DNA from: Leptospira sp. B5-022
Lineage (GTDB): Bacteria > Spirochaetota > Leptospiria > Leptospirales > Leptospiraceae
Direction of reading: 5' to 3'
Assembly (NCBI RefSeq): GCF_000347035.1
Contig: NZ_ANIJ01000022.1
Coordinates: forward strand, 124,001 to 188,000
Length of the DNA: 64,000 nt
How positions within the stretch are numbered: position 1 is the stretch's first letter; each line of letters begins with the position of its first letter. The position numbers were made by a program, and so were the translations under genes. The notes beneath the pieces are model-generated. The model was not told the origin of the DNA. It saw only the letters and a program-made list of their open reading frames with translations, and ran no database searches. Shown here in pieces: positions 36,193 through 46,827 of the stretch.

Positions 36193-36726
36193 ATGAACTC
36201 TACCGTTTTCCTTCATGAGAAACTTAAACAGAAGGTAAAGATTGTTAAAAATCCTTATCCTTCTACGGCATTGATTCCGGAAAGGCTTTGGAGAAAAGTT
36301 CCGATTGATTGCAGACGCAACTTTCCTCGATATTTAAGGCGTCTGCAAGAGAAGTATAGTCTGTTGATTCAATCCCAAAGATATATGGGAAGGAATCCGC
36401 TGAGAACATCCTTTCAAGAAAAAGGCCAGAATCTGGTTCGCCATAGTTATCGCCCGAAAGAAGATAATTACCAAGAGCTGAGAAATATGGCTCTCGCACA
36501 CGGTGTTTCGATGAATTATATAATTGTGTTAATGATTCATTGGGAATTTCTTCAAATAGATGAAAGAATTCTTTCTCACATTTGGCGTAATCGAAAACCG
36601 CCAACTTCAAAGATTATAGACATTCGTCGTGTTTTGAACTTAGAAACCGGAGAGGTTCGCATTATTCTTATAGGATGGCCTCGAAAATTCATTCTTGAAA
36701 GAGGATCTCCTTCTCATTGGGGCTAA
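36193..36726 (+). CDS. DUF1564-like Leptospira protein
   Basis: About 177 aa from the ATG at 36193; TTG (36175) and GTG (36184) are alternative in-frame starts and none has a well-placed ribosome site. It has the marks I associate with DUF1564: LIPERLWRKVP near the start, a basic middle (YLRRLQEKY), EKGQNLVRHSYRPKEDNYQE, and ALAHGVSMNYIIVLMIHWE. The family is, as far as I know, Leptospira-specific, multi-copy and of unknown function; the basic, helical middle hints at nucleic-acid binding. It lies next to the repeats and the orphan methyltransferase. Confidence 0.7.
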   Translation: MNSTVFLHEKLKQKVKIVKNPYPSTALIPERLWRKVPIDCRRNFPRYLRRLQEKYSLLIQSQRYMGRNPLRTSFQEKGQNLVRHSYRPKEDNYQELRNMALAHGVSMNYIIVLMIHWEFLQIDERILSHIWRNRKPPTSKIIDIRRVLNLETGEVRIILIGWPRKFILERGSPSHWG

Positions 36727-36790
36727 CGTTCCTGTTTTAGCGGCTGATTTATACGACATAATTTCTAGTAAGAGCATGAGAATTTTTTGC

Positions 36791-36819
36791 TTGAAGAAAT
36801 CAAGATATCTTGATATCCT
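36791..36819 (+). promoter_or_regulatory. Promoter with 16-bp operator palindrome (methionine-cycle operon)
   Basis: TTGAAG (36791-36796), a 17-nt spacer and TATCCT (36814-36819). The perfect palindrome ATCAAGATATCTTGAT (36799-36814) fills the spacer and touches the -10. It lies 22 nt before the start of the ArsR-methyltransferase gene. The arrangement predicts direct repression by steric block, most simply autoregulation by the ArsR-family product. Confidence 0.7.
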
Positions 36820-36836
36820 GTTGAAAGGTGTGAAAA

Positions 36837-37877
36837 ATGTCGCTAAAGGATATGTCATTAGAAAGAGAATCTGTCGAAACTTACTCTGATTCTATTGTCG
36901 TACCATTTTCTGCTGGAATAGGATCTTTTCAGGACCGGGATATTCTACTCGCGATAAAAGCATTATCAGACGAAACCCGCATTCGCGTTCTTCGGATACT
37001 TTCTATTGTACCTCTCAATGTTCAGGAGATAACAGAAGTGCTGGAGATGGGTCAGTCTCGGATCTCTAGACATCTAAAAATCTTGTCAGATGCAGGATTT
37101 TTGACATCTCAGCGCGAGGGTTCTTGGGTTTATTATAGTCCTCGGGTCTCCAGCGATCATTCACAGGATTTTTCTGCAAGATTTCATGAACTTCTTCTGG
37201 ATTTTGAAAAAAATCTTCCATATTCAGAGCAAGATTTAGCTAAAATTAAAGATATCCTTAAACAAAGAGATTTGAAAAGATCAAAGTACTTTGATGATGT
37301 TGCACAGAATTGGGAAAGCATCCAAAGTGATGTTTTGGATCCGATTTTATATCGAAACAAGATCCTTGATTTACTTCCGGAACATTCTTGTCGGATCTTA
37401 GACCTTGGCTGTGGCCCTGGAGGTTTAATCCCTTACTTATTGATGAAGAGCCAGGAAGTTATTGGAATTGATTCTTCCGAAAAGATGATCAAAGAGGCGA
37501 AAGACTCCTTTTTAAATAATTCCCAAGTCCATTTCCTCACTTCTGAGATTGAAACCCTTCCTCAAAATTTGATTCAATCCGCAGATTCTGTCGTAGCTTC
37601 GATGGTCTTACACCATCTTTCCAATCCGCCTCAGGCTATGAAAGAAATACATAAAGTTTTAAAGGATGATGGTGTTTTCATCATCGTAGATCTAAAGAAA
37701 CACAACCAGGAAATCATGCGCGATAATTTCGCTGACTTATGGCTCGGATTTGAGTCGGAACTTCTATCGGATTGGTTGAATCACGCCGGTTTCAACCTTG
37801 AATCCATCGAAGAAGTAGAATCACAGAAATACTTCAAAGTATTAATAATTAAAGCTAAGAAAAGAGGAGGACTTTAA
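36837..37877 (+). CDS. ArsR-family regulator fused to SAM methyltransferase (SahR-like)
   Basis: 346 aa. N-terminal winged helix (about 25-105): [20 protein letters not shown], then [26 protein letters not shown] as recognition helix. The C-terminal Rossmann methyltransferase (about 140-330) has [22 protein letters not shown] and a VASMVLHHL strand. AAGG lies 8 nt before the ATG. ahcY overlaps its stop by 1 nt (TAATG), so regulator and enzymes are one operon. SahR-type ArsR regulators sense S-adenosylhomocysteine; a SAM/SAH-binding domain fused to the regulator beside ahcY and metH fits that role. Whether the methyltransferase domain catalyses or only senses is not readable. Confidence 0.88.
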   Translation: MSLKDMSLERESVETYSDSIVVPFSAGIGSFQDRDILLAIKALSDETRIRVLRILSIVPLNVQEITEVLEMGQSRISRHLKILSDAGFLTSQREGSWVYYSPRVSSDHSQDFSARFHELLLDFEKNLPYSEQDLAKIKDILKQRDLKRSKYFDDVAQNWESIQSDVLDPILYRNKILDLLPEHSCRILDLGCGPGGLIPYLLMKSQEVIGIDSSEKMIKEAKDSFLNNSQVHFLTSEIETLPQNLIQSADSVVASMVLHHLSNPPQAMKEIHKVLKDDGVFIIVDLKKHNQEIMRDNFADLWLGFESELLSDWLNHAGFNLESIEEVESQKYFKVLIIKAKKRGGL

Positions 37878-39190
37878 TGTCCGCTACAATACAAGAAAAA
37901 GGTTTAAAATATAAGGTTAAAGACATTTCACTCGCGGACTGGGGTCGCGAAGAAATCATTCTGGCAGAGAAAGAAATGCCAGGTCTGATGTCCTTACGCA
38001 AAGAATATAAGGGGAAACAACCTCTGAAAGGTGCGCGTATCGCGGGTTCTCTTCATATGACTATCCAAACTGCGGTTTTGATTGAAACCCTGACTGAGCT
38101 TGGGGCGGAAGTTCGTTGGTCTTCATGTAATATCTTCTCCACTCAAGACCATGCGGCAGCTGCAATTGCAAAAACCGGAGTTCCTGTGTTTGCCTGGAAG
38201 GGCGAAACGGAAGAAGAATACTGGTGGTGCGTAGAACAAACTCTATTCTTCGAAGATGGGAAAGGTCCGAACATGATTTTGGATGACGGTGGTGACTTAA
38301 CCATGTATGTTCACGAGAAATACCCTCAACTTCTGGCGGAGATCAAAGGAGTTTCTGAAGAAACTACTACTGGAGTAAAAGGTCTCGAAAAACTCCTCAA
38401 AAAAGGCGAGTTGAAACTTCCTGCAATCAACGTGAACGATTCCGTTACTAAGTCTAAGTTCGACAACTTATACGGTTGTAGAGAATCCTTGGCGGACGGT
38501 ATCAAACGTGCAACTGACGTTATGCTTGCTGGAAAAGTAGCGCTTGTTTGCGGATACGGAGACGTTGGAAAGGGTTCTGCTGCTTCTTTACGCAATTTCG
38601 GAGCTAGAGTGATCGTTACCGAGATCGATCCTATCTGCGCTCTTCAGGCAGTAATGGAAGGATACCAAGTTCTAAGGGTAGAAGACGCGATCGAATTCGT
38701 GGATCTTGTAGTAACTGCGACCGGAAACGACGACATTATTACACTGGAACACATGAAAGCAATGAAAGACGGCGCAATTCTTTGTAATATCGGACACTTC
38801 GACACTGAGATCCAAATGTCCAGATTGAACGCTGAAAAGGGTGTAGTGAAGAAGGAAATCAAACCTCAAGTGGACAAATACACTTTCGAGAACGGAAGAT
38901 CCATTATCGTTCTTGCAGAAGGTCGTTTAGTGAACCTTGGTTGTGCAACTGGTCACCCATCTTTCGTAATGTCTTGTTCTTTTACGAACCAAGTATTGGC
39001 TCAGATCGAACTTTGGAACAATAAGTACGAGATCGGTGTCTATAGATTGCCTAAAAAATTAGATGAGAAAGTTGCAGCGTTACATTTGGAGCAATTAGGA
39101 GTTCGCCTAACCACATTAAACGCTAAACAAGCTGAGTATATCGGAGTGCCTGTAGAAGGTCCGTTCAAACCGGAACACTACCGCTACTAA
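37877..39190 (+). CDS. ahcY: Adenosylhomocysteinase (SAH hydrolase)
   Basis: 437 aa, full family length. Clear family segments: [55 protein letters not shown], the NAD-binding [38 protein letters not shown], and a C-terminal KPEHYRY like the usual tail with the NAD-contacting Lys-Tyr. It splits S-adenosylhomocysteine into homocysteine and adenosine; homocysteine then feeds metH two genes downstream. It is translationally coupled to the upstream regulator. Confidence 0.97.
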   Translation: MSATIQEKGLKYKVKDISLADWGREEIILAEKEMPGLMSLRKEYKGKQPLKGARIAGSLHMTIQTAVLIETLTELGAEVRWSSCNIFSTQDHAAAAIAKTGVPVFAWKGETEEEYWWCVEQTLFFEDGKGPNMILDDGGDLTMYVHEKYPQLLAEIKGVSEETTTGVKGLEKLLKKGELKLPAINVNDSVTKSKFDNLYGCRESLADGIKRATDVMLAGKVALVCGYGDVGKGSAASLRNFGARVIVTEIDPICALQAVMEGYQVLRVEDAIEFVDLVVTATGNDDIITLEHMKAMKDGAILCNIGHFDTEIQMSRLNAEKGVVKKEIKPQVDKYTFENGRSIIVLAEGRLVNLGCATGHPSFVMSCSFTNQVLAQIELWNNKYEIGVYRLPKKLDEKVAALHLEQLGVRLTTLNAKQAEYIGVPVEGPFKPEHYRY

Positions 39191-39207
39191 TCGATAAAGG
39201 AGAGGTT

Positions 39208-39507
39208 GTGGCATACGTAGTAACTGAGCCCTGTGTAGGGTGTAAAATTACTTACTGTGCCGCAGCCTGTCCGGTGGAAGCTTTCCGAGAAGGAAAGGAT
39301 TACTTAGTCATAGATCCGGACATTTGTATCAATTGTAATGATTGTTTGAGAGAATGTCCGGTGAATGCCATCTTCCCGGAAGATGAAGTACCGGTAATTT
39401 GGAAAGATTGGATCACTTTGAACGCAAAAGAATCGAAAACGTTACCGATGATCAATGATCTTAAAAAACCTCTGTTAGATAAACGCTGCAATATTAAAGA
39501 ATTATGA
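39208..39507 (+). CDS. Ferredoxin, 7Fe/8Fe type
   Basis: 99 aa from a GTG at 39208 with AAAGGAGAGG upstream. First cluster region: [18 protein letters not shown]; second: [17 protein letters not shown]. The first motif (C-x2-C-x4-C-x3-CP) is the FdxA/7Fe spacing, so one [3Fe-4S] or [4Fe-4S] plus one [4Fe-4S] cluster is expected. Its stop overlaps the metH start by 4 nt. Placed between ahcY and metH, it is a plausible electron donor for reductive reactivation of cob(II)alamin MetH (inference). Confidence 0.92.
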   Translation: MAYVVTEPCVGCKITYCAAACPVEAFREGKDYLVIDPDICINCNDCLRECPVNAIFPEDEVPVIWKDWITLNAKESKTLPMINDLKKPLLDKRCNIKEL

Positions 39508-42500
39508 AACATAAATTTCCCACATATACAAACCCCAAAGCGCAAGAACTCTTAAAATTATTGGAAGAAAGGATCCTAGTTCTTGACGGAGCAATGGGGA
39601 CCATGATCCAAAGATATGGCCTGGGAGAAGAAGACTTCAGAGATGAAAGACTCAAAGATCATCCTTCCGCATTGAAGGGAAACAACGATTTGCTCGTGAT
39701 CACGAAACCGGAAGTGATCGAAGAAATACATTATAAATTTTTAGAAGCAGGAGCGAACATTCTAGAAACGAATACGTTCAGTTCTAACAGGATCTCTCAA
39801 GCGGATTATAATGCGGAAGCTTATGTTGACGAGCTGAACAGAAAAGCGGTCAAAGTCGCTCGTGCTGCAATGGAGAAGTTTTCGAAAACTCATTCGAATC
39901 AACCGTTATTCCTTGCCGGCTCCATTGGACCTACTACTAGGACCGCTTCTCTTTCTCCCGATGTGAATAATCCCGCGTTTCGTGCAGTGACTTTCGACGA
40001 ACTGGTAGAAACGTTTTACGAGCAGGTCAGGGCATTGGTGGAAGAAGGAGTGGATATTCTTCTTTCCGAAACGAATATAGATACTTTGAATTTAAAGGCG
40101 ATCATTGTTGCCATCGAGAATGTATTCAAAGATTTGAATGTGCGGATCCCGGTATCTCTTTCCGTCACGATCACCGATGCTTCCGGGAGGACGTTGTCAG
40201 GACAGACGATCGAGGCATTTTACAATTCCATTTATCATGCAAATCCTCTCTCTGTTGGGATCAATTGTGCCCTGGGTGCGGGAGAGATGAGGCCTTATAT
40301 CGAAGAATTGTCTAGGATCTCAGGCTGTTATATTAGTTGTTATCCGAATGCAGGATTGCCTAACGCATTCGGCGGATATGATCAAACTCCCGAAGAATTT
40401 GGAAAGTTTTTGGATGATTTTTCCAGCCAAGGCTGGTTGAACATTGCGGGAGGATGTTGTGGAACAACTCCTGCACATATCAAAGAAGGTGCTAAAGCAG
40501 TCCAAGGTAAAAAACCTAGACTAATACCTGAGATAGAAGGGAAGACCAGATTATCCGGATTAGAACCTTTGAATATAGATGAAGCGACCGGTTTCGTCCT
40601 AATAGGGGAAAGAACGAACGTAACAGGTTCTCCTAAATTCAAGAGGCTTATCTTAGAAGGAAATTTTGAAGAAGCCGTATCAGTCGCTTTGCAACAAGTA
40701 GAAGCTGGCGCAAACATCATCGATATCAATTTCGACGAGGCTCTTTTGGATGGAGAAGCCTCTATGAAAGAATTCTTAAATTTGATCGCGGTCGAACCTG
40801 ATATCGCAAAGGTTCCTTTTATGGTCGACAGTTCCAAATGGTCCGTTTTAGAAACCGGCTTAAAATGTATCCAAGGAAAACCGATCGTGAACTCTATCTC
40901 TTTAAAAGAAGGGGAAGAGAAGTTTTTGCAACAGGCAAAAACGATCAAAATGTACGGCGCTTCTGTCATCGTAATGGCTTTTGATGAACAAGGCCAGGCG
41001 GCTACGAAAGACGACAAAGTCCGTATTTGTAAAAGAGCTTACTATCTATTGGTGGAGAAGGCTGACTTTTCCCCATTTGATATTATCTTTGATCCGAACA
41101 TTCTAACAGTCGGAACGGGAATAGATGAACATAATAATTACGCGGTCGATTTTATAGAAGCAATCAAAGAGATCAAAGCTATTTGCCCCGGAGCGAAGAT
41201 CAGCGGAGGCTTAAGTAATATTTCCTTCTCATTCCGCGGGAACAATCCGGTTAGAGAAGCGATGCACTCCGCATTCTTATTCCACGCTATCAAAGCCGGA
41301 ATGGATATGGCGATCGTAAACGCAGGTATGCTTGCAGTTTATGAGGAAATTCCTAAAGATCTTTTGGAAAGAGTGGAAGATGTCCTATTAAACAGAAGAT
41401 CCGACGCAACCGAAAGATTGATCGAATTCGCGGAATCCTTTAAGTCAGGCGAGAAGGTCGAAAAAAAAGAAGAAGCCTGGAGAGAGGGAACAGTCGAGCA
41501 AAGATTGGAATATTCTTTAGTAAAAGGAATTGTAGAATACATAGACCAAGACACGGAAGAAGCAAGACTCAAATACGATCAACCTTTACAAGTGATCGAA
41601 GGTCCTCTGATGGATGGAATGAGGGTTGTAGGCGATCTATTTGGATCTGGAAAAATGTTTCTTCCTCAGGTTGTAAAAAGTGCTAGAGTAATGAAAAAAT
41701 CCGTAGCTTACCTTCTACCTTTTATGGAAGAAGAGAACCGTAAACAAGCTCAGTCATCCGCTAAACAAAAGTTCCTGATCGCTACAGTAAAAGGGGACGT
41801 TCACGATATCGGTAAAAACATTGTGGCAGTCGTACTTGCATGTAATAATTACGAAGTGATAGACCTCGGTGTAATGGTCCCTTGCGAAAAAATCTTGGAA
41901 GAAGCAAAAAAGCAGAATGTGGATATCATCGGTCTGTCCGGTCTTATCACTCCTTCTTTGGATGAAATGGTCCACGTTGCTTCCGAGATGAAGAGAACGG
42001 GCTTCAATATTCCTTTATTGATCGGAGGCGCTACTACAAGCTCCGCTCATACTGCGGTAAAAATTTCGGAAAAGTACGACCAACCAGTGGTTCATGTTTT
42101 GGATGCTTCCCGGGTCGTAAACGTCGTCGGAAAACTTTTAAACCCTTCTTTAAAACCGGATTATATAAAACAAATCAAAGAAGAGCAGAAAGTCCAAAGA
42201 GAAATCTATTTTAATACTAGAAGCGATCGTAAACTTGTTTCTATTGAAGATGCTCGTGAGAATAAATATGTTACCGATTGGAATGTGACACAAGTAGCTA
42301 AACCGATTTTTGTTGGAGTTCGAGTTTTTGATAATGAAGTCTCTCTGGAGGAACTCGTTCCTTATATAGACTGGTCTCCATTCTTTCAAGCCTGGGAATT
42401 GAAGGGACGTTATCCGTCCATTTTGGAAAGTGAGACTTACGGTAAACAGGCCAAAGAATTATTCAAAGACGCTCAGAAACTGTTAGAAGATATCGTTTCT

Positions 42501-43241
42501 AATAAAAGATACACTACCCGAGGAGTGATCGGGATCTTCCCTGCAAATAGTGTTGGCGATGATATAGAAGTGTATGAAGACGAAACCAGGACGAAAGTTA
42601 AGACTGTTTTTCACACCCTGCGTCAACAGATAAGTAAAGAGGAGAAAGACGAACCTAATTATTGTTTGGCGGATTATATCGCACCTAAGGATAGCGGGAT
42701 TGCGGATTATATCGGTGGTTTTGCGGTCACCGCGGGTCATGGAGTGGAAGAGTTTGCATCCTTATTCGATTCTCGTTTAGATGATTATAATTCCATTATG
42801 TCAAAAGCCTTGGGCGATCGTTTTGCCGAGGCTTTTGCCGAATATATGCACTTGAAGGTCCGGAAAGAACTTTGGGGTTACGTAGCGGACGAAAATCTAT
42901 CCTCTGAAGAATTGATCCGGGAACGTTATCAGGGGATTCGTCCTGCGGCCGGCTACCCAGCAAGTCCGGATCATACTGAAAAAAGGACCTTATTCGATCT
43001 ATTAGAGGTGGAGAAGAATACGGGCATTACTCTCACTGAACATTTTGCAATGATGCCGGCAAGTTCCGTGAGTGGCTTGTATTTTGCCCATCCTGATTCT
43101 AAGTATTTTGCAGTGGCGAAGATTAATAAGGATCAGGTCCAGGATTATGCGAACAGGAAAGGAATGACTATTTCCGATGTGGAAAAATGGCTTTCTCCGA
43201 ATTTGGCTTATGACCCCCAGGAGGCTGTTTCCAGAGTCTAA
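39504..43241 (+). CDS. metH: Cobalamin-dependent methionine synthase
   Basis: 1245 aa with all four modules: homocysteine-binding domain with zinc ligands ending in [11 protein letters not shown] (about 315-325); pterin domain with [13 protein letters not shown] and [18 protein letters not shown]12 cap and Rossmann domain with [13 protein letters not shown] (His ligand about 767) and [13 protein letters not shown]; and a C-terminal AdoMet activation domain with [15 protein letters not shown]. It transfers methyl from methyltetrahydrofolate to homocysteine. It is the last metabolic gene of the operon and overlaps the ferredoxin gene by 4 nt. Confidence 0.97.
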   Translation: MKHKFPTYTNPKAQELLKLLEERILVLDGAMGTMIQRYGLGEEDFRDERLKDHPSALKGNNDLLVITKPEVIEEIHYKFLEAGANILETNTFSSNRISQADYNAEAYVDELNRKAVKVARAAMEKFSKTHSNQPLFLAGSIGPTTRTASLSPDVNNPAFRAVTFDELVETFYEQVRALVEEGVDILLSETNIDTLNLKAIIVAIENVFKDLNVRIPVSLSVTITDASGRTLSGQTIEAFYNSIYHANPLSVGINCALGAGEMRPYIEELSRISGCYISCYPNAGLPNAFGGYDQTPEEFGKFLDDFSSQGWLNIAGGCCGTTPAHIKEGAKAVQGKKPRLIPEIEGKTRLSGLEPLNIDEATGFVLIGERTNVTGSPKFKRLILEGNFEEAVSVALQQVEAGANIIDINFDEALLDGEASMKEFLNLIAVEPDIAKVPFMVDSSKWSVLETGLKCIQGKPIVNSISLKEGEEKFLQQAKTIKMYGASVIVMAFDEQGQAATKDDKVRICKRAYYLLVEKADFSPFDIIFDPNILTVGTGIDEHNNYAVDFIEAIKEIKAICPGAKISGGLSNISFSFRGNNPVREAMHSAFLFHAIKAGMDMAIVNAGMLAVYEEIPKDLLERVEDVLLNRRSDATERLIEFAESFKSGEKVEKKEEAWREGTVEQRLEYSLVKGIVEYIDQDTEEARLKYDQPLQVIEGPLMDGMRVVGDLFGSGKMFLPQVVKSARVMKKSVAYLLPFMEEENRKQAQSSAKQKFLIATVKGDVHDIGKNIVAVVLACNNYEVIDLGVMVPCEKILEEAKKQNVDIIGLSGLITPSLDEMVHVASEMKRTGFNIPLLIGGATTSSAHTAVKISEKYDQPVVHVLDASRVVNVVGKLLNPSLKPDYIKQIKEEQKVQREIYFNTRSDRKLVSIEDARENKYVTDWNVTQVAKPIFVGVRVFDNEVSLEELVPYIDWSPFFQAWELKGRYPSILESETYGKQAKELFKDAQKLLEDIVSNKRYTTRGVIGIFPANSVGDDIEVYEDETRTKVKTVFHTLRQQISKEEKDEPNYCLADYIAPKDSGIADYIGGFAVTAGHGVEEFASLFDSRLDDYNSIMSKALGDRFAEAFAEYMHLKVRKELWGYVADENLSSEELIRERYQGIRPAAGYPASPDHTEKRTLFDLLEVEKNTGITLTEHFAMMPASSVSGLYFAHPDSKYFAVAKINKDQVQDYANRKGMTISDVEKWLSPNLAYDPQEAVSRV

Positions 43242-43247
43242 TTTTTA

Positions 43248-43562
43248 ATGAAACGATTTGTCGAAGTTACTACAATTCCGGTTCATTCTGAATACCAGGA
43301 TGAATCGGAGCCTGGAACGGAGTTTCCATTCCATCCTTGGTTGGCATCTAAAATCAGGGAGAAGCTGGGTAGGGAAGATCTACTCTTGAAGCTAAGTGAG
43401 ATTCGTTGTGAGGAAGTTGCATGTCCTGTGATGGAGACTAGGATTGAGGTCATAGATACTACATCCGGCGAAACTGCGTCTATTCTCAGATTTGGCAGAA
43501 AGAAAGAACAAATCAATAAGCTGGATCTGCAACTTTCCTTTCAGAAAATGCAAAATTTGTAG
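43248..43562 (+). CDS. Small hypothetical protein with repeat-derived ends
   Basis: 104 aa starting 6 nt after metH. Residues 4-9 (FVEVTT) are encoded by a TGTAGTA arm (43260-43274) and the stop codon TAG falls inside another (43558-43572). The middle has ordinary coding sequence with two Cys (IRCEEVACPVMETRIEVIDT) and a basic tail. I do not recognise the family; the CPVMET core recalls small proteins found beside nitrogen or sulfur assimilation genes, but this is weak. It could depend on translational coupling to metH. Confidence 0.55.
   Translation: MKRFVEVTTIPVHSEYQDESEPGTEFPFHPWLASKIREKLGREDLLLKLSEIRCEEVACPVMETRIEVIDTTSGETASILRFGRKKEQINKLDLQLSFQKMQNL
43260..43274. repeat. Single right-type TGTAGTA arm in the small gene after metH
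   Basis: GTCGAAGTTACTACA, a perfect copy. It is followed by ATTCCGG, similar to the sequence further downstream of the copy at 31644. Confidence 0.65.
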
Positions 43563-43646
43563 TAACTTCGACGGAATTCAGACGCGAATTCAAATTCCGC
43601 TATCGAAAGATCGTTATAAGCCGTGGTTTCTGTCGAAGTTACTACA
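43550..43646. repeat. TGTAGTA inverted-repeat element, copy 3 (perfect arms)
   Basis: TGTAGTAACTTCGAC (43558-43572) and GTCGAAGTTACTACA (43632-43646) are perfect inverted repeats around 59 nt. Similarity to copy 1 extends left to GCAAAAT at 43550. It supplies the stop codon of the preceding small gene. Confidence 0.8.
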
Positions 43647-43652
43647 AACCTC

Positions 43653-44276
43653 TCAATTCAAAACAAAACCCGAAATTACCTTCTCAAAATTCGCCTTTTC
43701 TTTCTCAAACTGGCTTTCTAGGGTAAAAGTAGAGAACTGAACTGAACCGAAATTACCGCTAGTTAGAAAGGAATAAAAAATAAATCTAAGACCTTTGATC
43801 TGCGCCGTATAAGTGACAATCTTTCCAAGGACTCCGTTCACGGAACAATCTTCTATGTTTAAGATCCTCGCATCCGGATCCGTTTTGACTACATTTAATA
43901 GAACTAATTCAGGAAATGATTCCAAAGGAATTTCCAAACCTTCATAGATTACCATCGCGTTGCCGGTTCTTGTTTGGTTTACGAAATGGAACTCTGCAAA
44001 TTCATGGTTTTCGGTCACACTTGTCCATTGGGCCGAATTATAAAAAACGGAATATACTCCTGACGTACTTTTAATCAGACTAGTTTGGTCGGTCCCTTTC
44101 AGGATTGGCCTGGTCGTATTTGATTTTTTTGATGGATCTACTTTGGGTTCGGGGGCATACTGCCAGGTAAAATTTTCTTTTAAGATTATCTTCTTTCCCG
44201 CTTTTGTATAAACCACTTCATCGGCCCATATCGTCGTAACAGCACAAAATAAGATTAGGAATTCGATTTTTTTCAT
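43653..44276 (-). CDS. Exported hypothetical protein
   Basis: 207 aa. MKKIEFLILFCAVTTIWA is a cleavable signal peptide. The mature start DEVVYTKAGKKIILKENFTWQYA resembles the short beta 'DUF3157-like' opening found in periplasmic proteins that recite a TKxGKxVxLxxDGTW motif. The rest is beta-rich with no enzyme motif. Function unknown. It ends 7 nt from the TGTAGTA element at 43646. Confidence 0.7.
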   Translation of the reverse strand: MKKIEFLILFCAVTTIWADEVVYTKAGKKIILKENFTWQYAPEPKVDPSKKSNTTRPILKGTDQTSLIKSTSGVYSVFYNSAQWTSVTENHEFAEFHFVNQTRTGNAMVIYEGLEIPLESFPELVLLNVVKTDPDARILNIEDCSVNGVLGKIVTYTAQIKGLRFIFYSFLTSGNFGSVQFSTFTLESQFEKEKANFEKVISGFVLN

Positions 44277-44343
44277 AGGCCTTTCTCCTAAATTTGGATA
44301 TCGGTGTGTAGCGTCGGAAAATGATATTAGAAAAAATTGATCT

Positions 44344-45375
44344 TTATTTTTGTAAATTTGGAGAACTATCGGAGAATTTATATTTTACCCCGAGCATACC
44401 TTGGATTTCGGGGGTAAGTAATCCGTCCATATTCGGAAATGGCTGGTGAAGAGGCAAACGTACTAAACCTTCGAAACTCAAGTTTTTTGTTGAAATGGAA
44501 AATCCGGGGTTTACGTAATATTCGTAACCTTGCTGCCAACCTTTGAAAGCTTGGGGGGTATCGATCGGTAAAAAACTCTTATCGTTAAATCTTTTGATTC
44601 CGGAAACTTGTAAGAAGAAATCCATCTTATTTAAACTGCCGGAGTTTGAGATCAAAGAATAACTTATACCAATGGAGGATTTTGCAGATTCGGGAATCGC
44701 TAAACCTACGTTGTTACCGACCATTCTCCAGCCTAGATCCATTTGGATCCCTGCGCGTCCGAGCAAATATCCGAAAAGTAAATTCCCTGCTTGGTTATCC
44801 AAACCCCTAGAAAGATTAGAACCTAGTCCAGGCAGAACGGAAGAAGTCACTCTCACGTCCGTTAAAGGATCGAAAGCCCTTCTTTCCGTATTCGCTCCCA
44901 CATAAGCTTCGGATTTATTTTCTTTATTCTGGCCCATGCTCATTGCCATTACAAAAACCTCTTCTCTTCCGAGGGAAGGGTAGAGGGCGAAAAATTCTCT
45001 CTTTTGTAGAAGAATTTTAGGTTGGTTCGGTAACTTATTCGGCAGTCCCGGAATCGAATCGTAAGATGCGGATTCGGTCGGGAGGTATTCCTGAAACACT
45101 TTCATTTCATAAGGATATTTGAATGTAAGAGCGGAAAAAAATTGGACCTTATTCTCTTCCTTCTCGTCTTTCTGGTCGGAAGTTCCCTTTTGGGAAAATA
45201 GGGCTTTATTTTTGGAAAAGTTGTCGAAAGAATCCCAGAAAAAAGTAGAACTGTTCTCTCCGTAGATTACGGACAGGCTCGCTATAAAGGGAATGATCAC
45301 CTGCAGGATGGAAGGGAAGGTCTTTCTAAAAAACGAGCGCTTACGTTTAGGAAGAGATTTGGAATCAAATGTCAT
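44344..45375 (-). CDS. Exported beta-barrel-like hypothetical protein
   Basis: About 343 aa from an ATG at 45375. The frame is open further upstream (to 45657), but that part overlaps the start of phosphofructokinase on the other strand and looks non-coding, so the later start is preferred; an ATG at 45390 is also possible. A basic N-terminus and hydrophobic segment (SILQVIIPFIASLSVIYG) act as a signal. The C-terminal half alternates polar and hydrophobic residues and ends in strands such as GMLGVKYKF, as in outer-membrane barrels. No family recognised. Confidence 0.65.
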   Translation of the reverse strand: MTFDSKSLPKRKRSFFRKTFPSILQVIIPFIASLSVIYGENSSTFFWDSFDNFSKNKALFSQKGTSDQKDEKEENKVQFFSALTFKYPYEMKVFQEYLPTESASYDSIPGLPNKLPNQPKILLQKREFFALYPSLGREEVFVMAMSMGQNKENKSEAYVGANTERRAFDPLTDVRVTSSVLPGLGSNLSRGLDNQAGNLLFGYLLGRAGIQMDLGWRMVGNNVGLAIPESAKSSIGISYSLISNSGSLNKMDFFLQVSGIKRFNDKSFLPIDTPQAFKGWQQGYEYYVNPGFSISTKNLSFEGLVRLPLHQPFPNMDGLLTPEIQGMLGVKYKFSDSSPNLQK

Positions 45376-45495
45376 CTTCTCGGTTCTCATCCTATATTTA
45401 TTGATATATGACGGAATATTCTGCTTTGCCAATGAAAATTCCGTCATATTTAGCAAAAAAACCAACCTTCTATAATTTACTTGGAATCGGTAAAA

Positions 45496-46791
45496 ATGAA
45501 CACAAAGATCAGAAATTTCGGCCCCTGCAAATTTGAAAGTCCGGCCGCCTATGAATATTACACCGCAGACGAATCCAAGGTGGTTTTTAAGACGGTATTC
45601 GAAACGGAAGAGAACTGGAAGGAATATATAGAAGAAGGCGCCGAATTTTTCGAACAAGCAGGTCCTAGAAAGAAAATCTATTTCGACCCGAAAGAAGTGA
45701 CCGCCGGGATCGTAACCTGCGGCGGGCTTTGTCCAGGGATCAATGACGTGATCCGAGGGATTGTAATGGAATTAAATTATAGATACGGGGTCAAACGTAT
45801 CCTTGGGTTTCCTTACGGTTATCAGGGCCTTGTCAAAAAGTATGATCATAAACCTATAGAGTTGAATCCCGAAAACGTGGCTCATATAGGAAGGGACGGA
45901 GGTACGATTCTTGCCTCTTCCAGAGGGAACCAAAATCCTTCCGACATGGTGGATCGACTCTCATTATATGGGGTAAAGATGCTCTTCTGTATCGGAGGAG
46001 ACGGAACCTTAAGAGGTGCAAAAGAGATCGTTAAGGAGATTGATAAAAGGGGAGAGGAGATTTCGGTCATCGGAGTTCCTAAAACGATAGATAACGATAT
46101 CAATTATGTGCAAAAAACTTTCGGATTTTCCACGGCCTTCTCCAAAGCGATGGAAGCTGTAGAATGTGCGCATGTGGAAGCAAAAGGGGCGCCGAACGGG
46201 ATCGGTGTAGTAAAGTTGATGGGAAGACATTCCGGTTTTATCGCGGTGAATGCAGCTCTGGCTTCTCAAAACGTAAATTATTGCCTCATTCCGGAAGTGG
46301 ATTTTGATCTGCATGGAAAAGGTTCCTTCTTTGATGTTCTCAAAAAAAGAATACAGACCAGAGAACATGCAGTGATCATCGTAGCGGAAGGAGCGGGGCA
46401 AAAGTTTTTCGGCAAGACGGAAGAAAGAGACGCTTCAGGAAATCTAAAGTTAGGCGATATAGGGGTGTATCTTAAAAATTCCATCCAAGAATTTTTCAAA
46501 GCGGAGAAGATAGAAGTGAACGTAAAATATATAGACCCGAGTTATATCATCCGTTCCATTCCCGCAAACCCTGAGGATTCCATTTTTTGCGGATTTTTAG
46601 CCCAGAATGCCGTGCACGCTGCTATGGCAGGCAAGACGGATATAGTGATCGGTATGTGGAATAATGTATTCACACATCTTCCGATCGATATAGCCATCCA
46701 GGAAAGAAAAGTGCTGCAACCTACTAAGAGTACTTTATGGAGAACCTTGCTGGCCTCTACAGGGCAGCCCGCTCATATGGTGGCAGAATAG
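45496..46791 (+). CDS. 6-phosphofructokinase, ATP-type of the PPi-PFK-like clade
   Basis: About 431 aa from the ATG at 45496 (an in-frame TTG at 45481 is possible). Motifs: [33 protein letters not shown] and [14 protein letters not shown]. The phosphate-donor pair is Gly in GGDG with Lys in PKTIDND. Known PPi enzymes have Asp at the first of these, while trypanosomatid and related ATP enzymes have this Gly/Lys pair, so ATP is predicted as donor. The N-terminal extension of about 75 residues before the first motif is usual for this clade. Catalyses fructose-6-phosphate phosphorylation. Confidence 0.9.
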   Translation: MNTKIRNFGPCKFESPAAYEYYTADESKVVFKTVFETEENWKEYIEEGAEFFEQAGPRKKIYFDPKEVTAGIVTCGGLCPGINDVIRGIVMELNYRYGVKRILGFPYGYQGLVKKYDHKPIELNPENVAHIGRDGGTILASSRGNQNPSDMVDRLSLYGVKMLFCIGGDGTLRGAKEIVKEIDKRGEEISVIGVPKTIDNDINYVQKTFGFSTAFSKAMEAVECAHVEAKGAPNGIGVVKLMGRHSGFIAVNAALASQNVNYCLIPEVDFDLHGKGSFFDVLKKRIQTREHAVIIVAEGAGQKFFGKTEERDASGNLKLGDIGVYLKNSIQEFFKAEKIEVNVKYIDPSYIIRSIPANPEDSIFCGFLAQNAVHAAMAGKTDIVIGMWNNVFTHLPIDIAIQERKVLQPTKSTLWRTLLASTGQPAHMVAE

Positions 46792-46827
46792 TAGAAGAGC
46801 CTATCTATTGAGTTATATTATGAAATC

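Noticed and set aside
38707..38721. TGTAGTAACTGCGAC inside ahcY, 14 of 15 match to the repeat arm
   Set aside because: It encodes the conserved VVTATGN segment of SAH hydrolase; coincidence of Val-Val-Thr codons.
45376..45657. N-terminal extension of the barrel-like protein's open frame
   Set aside because: It overlaps the phosphofructokinase 5' end on the opposite strand, has non-coding-like composition and would bury the signal sequence in the interior.
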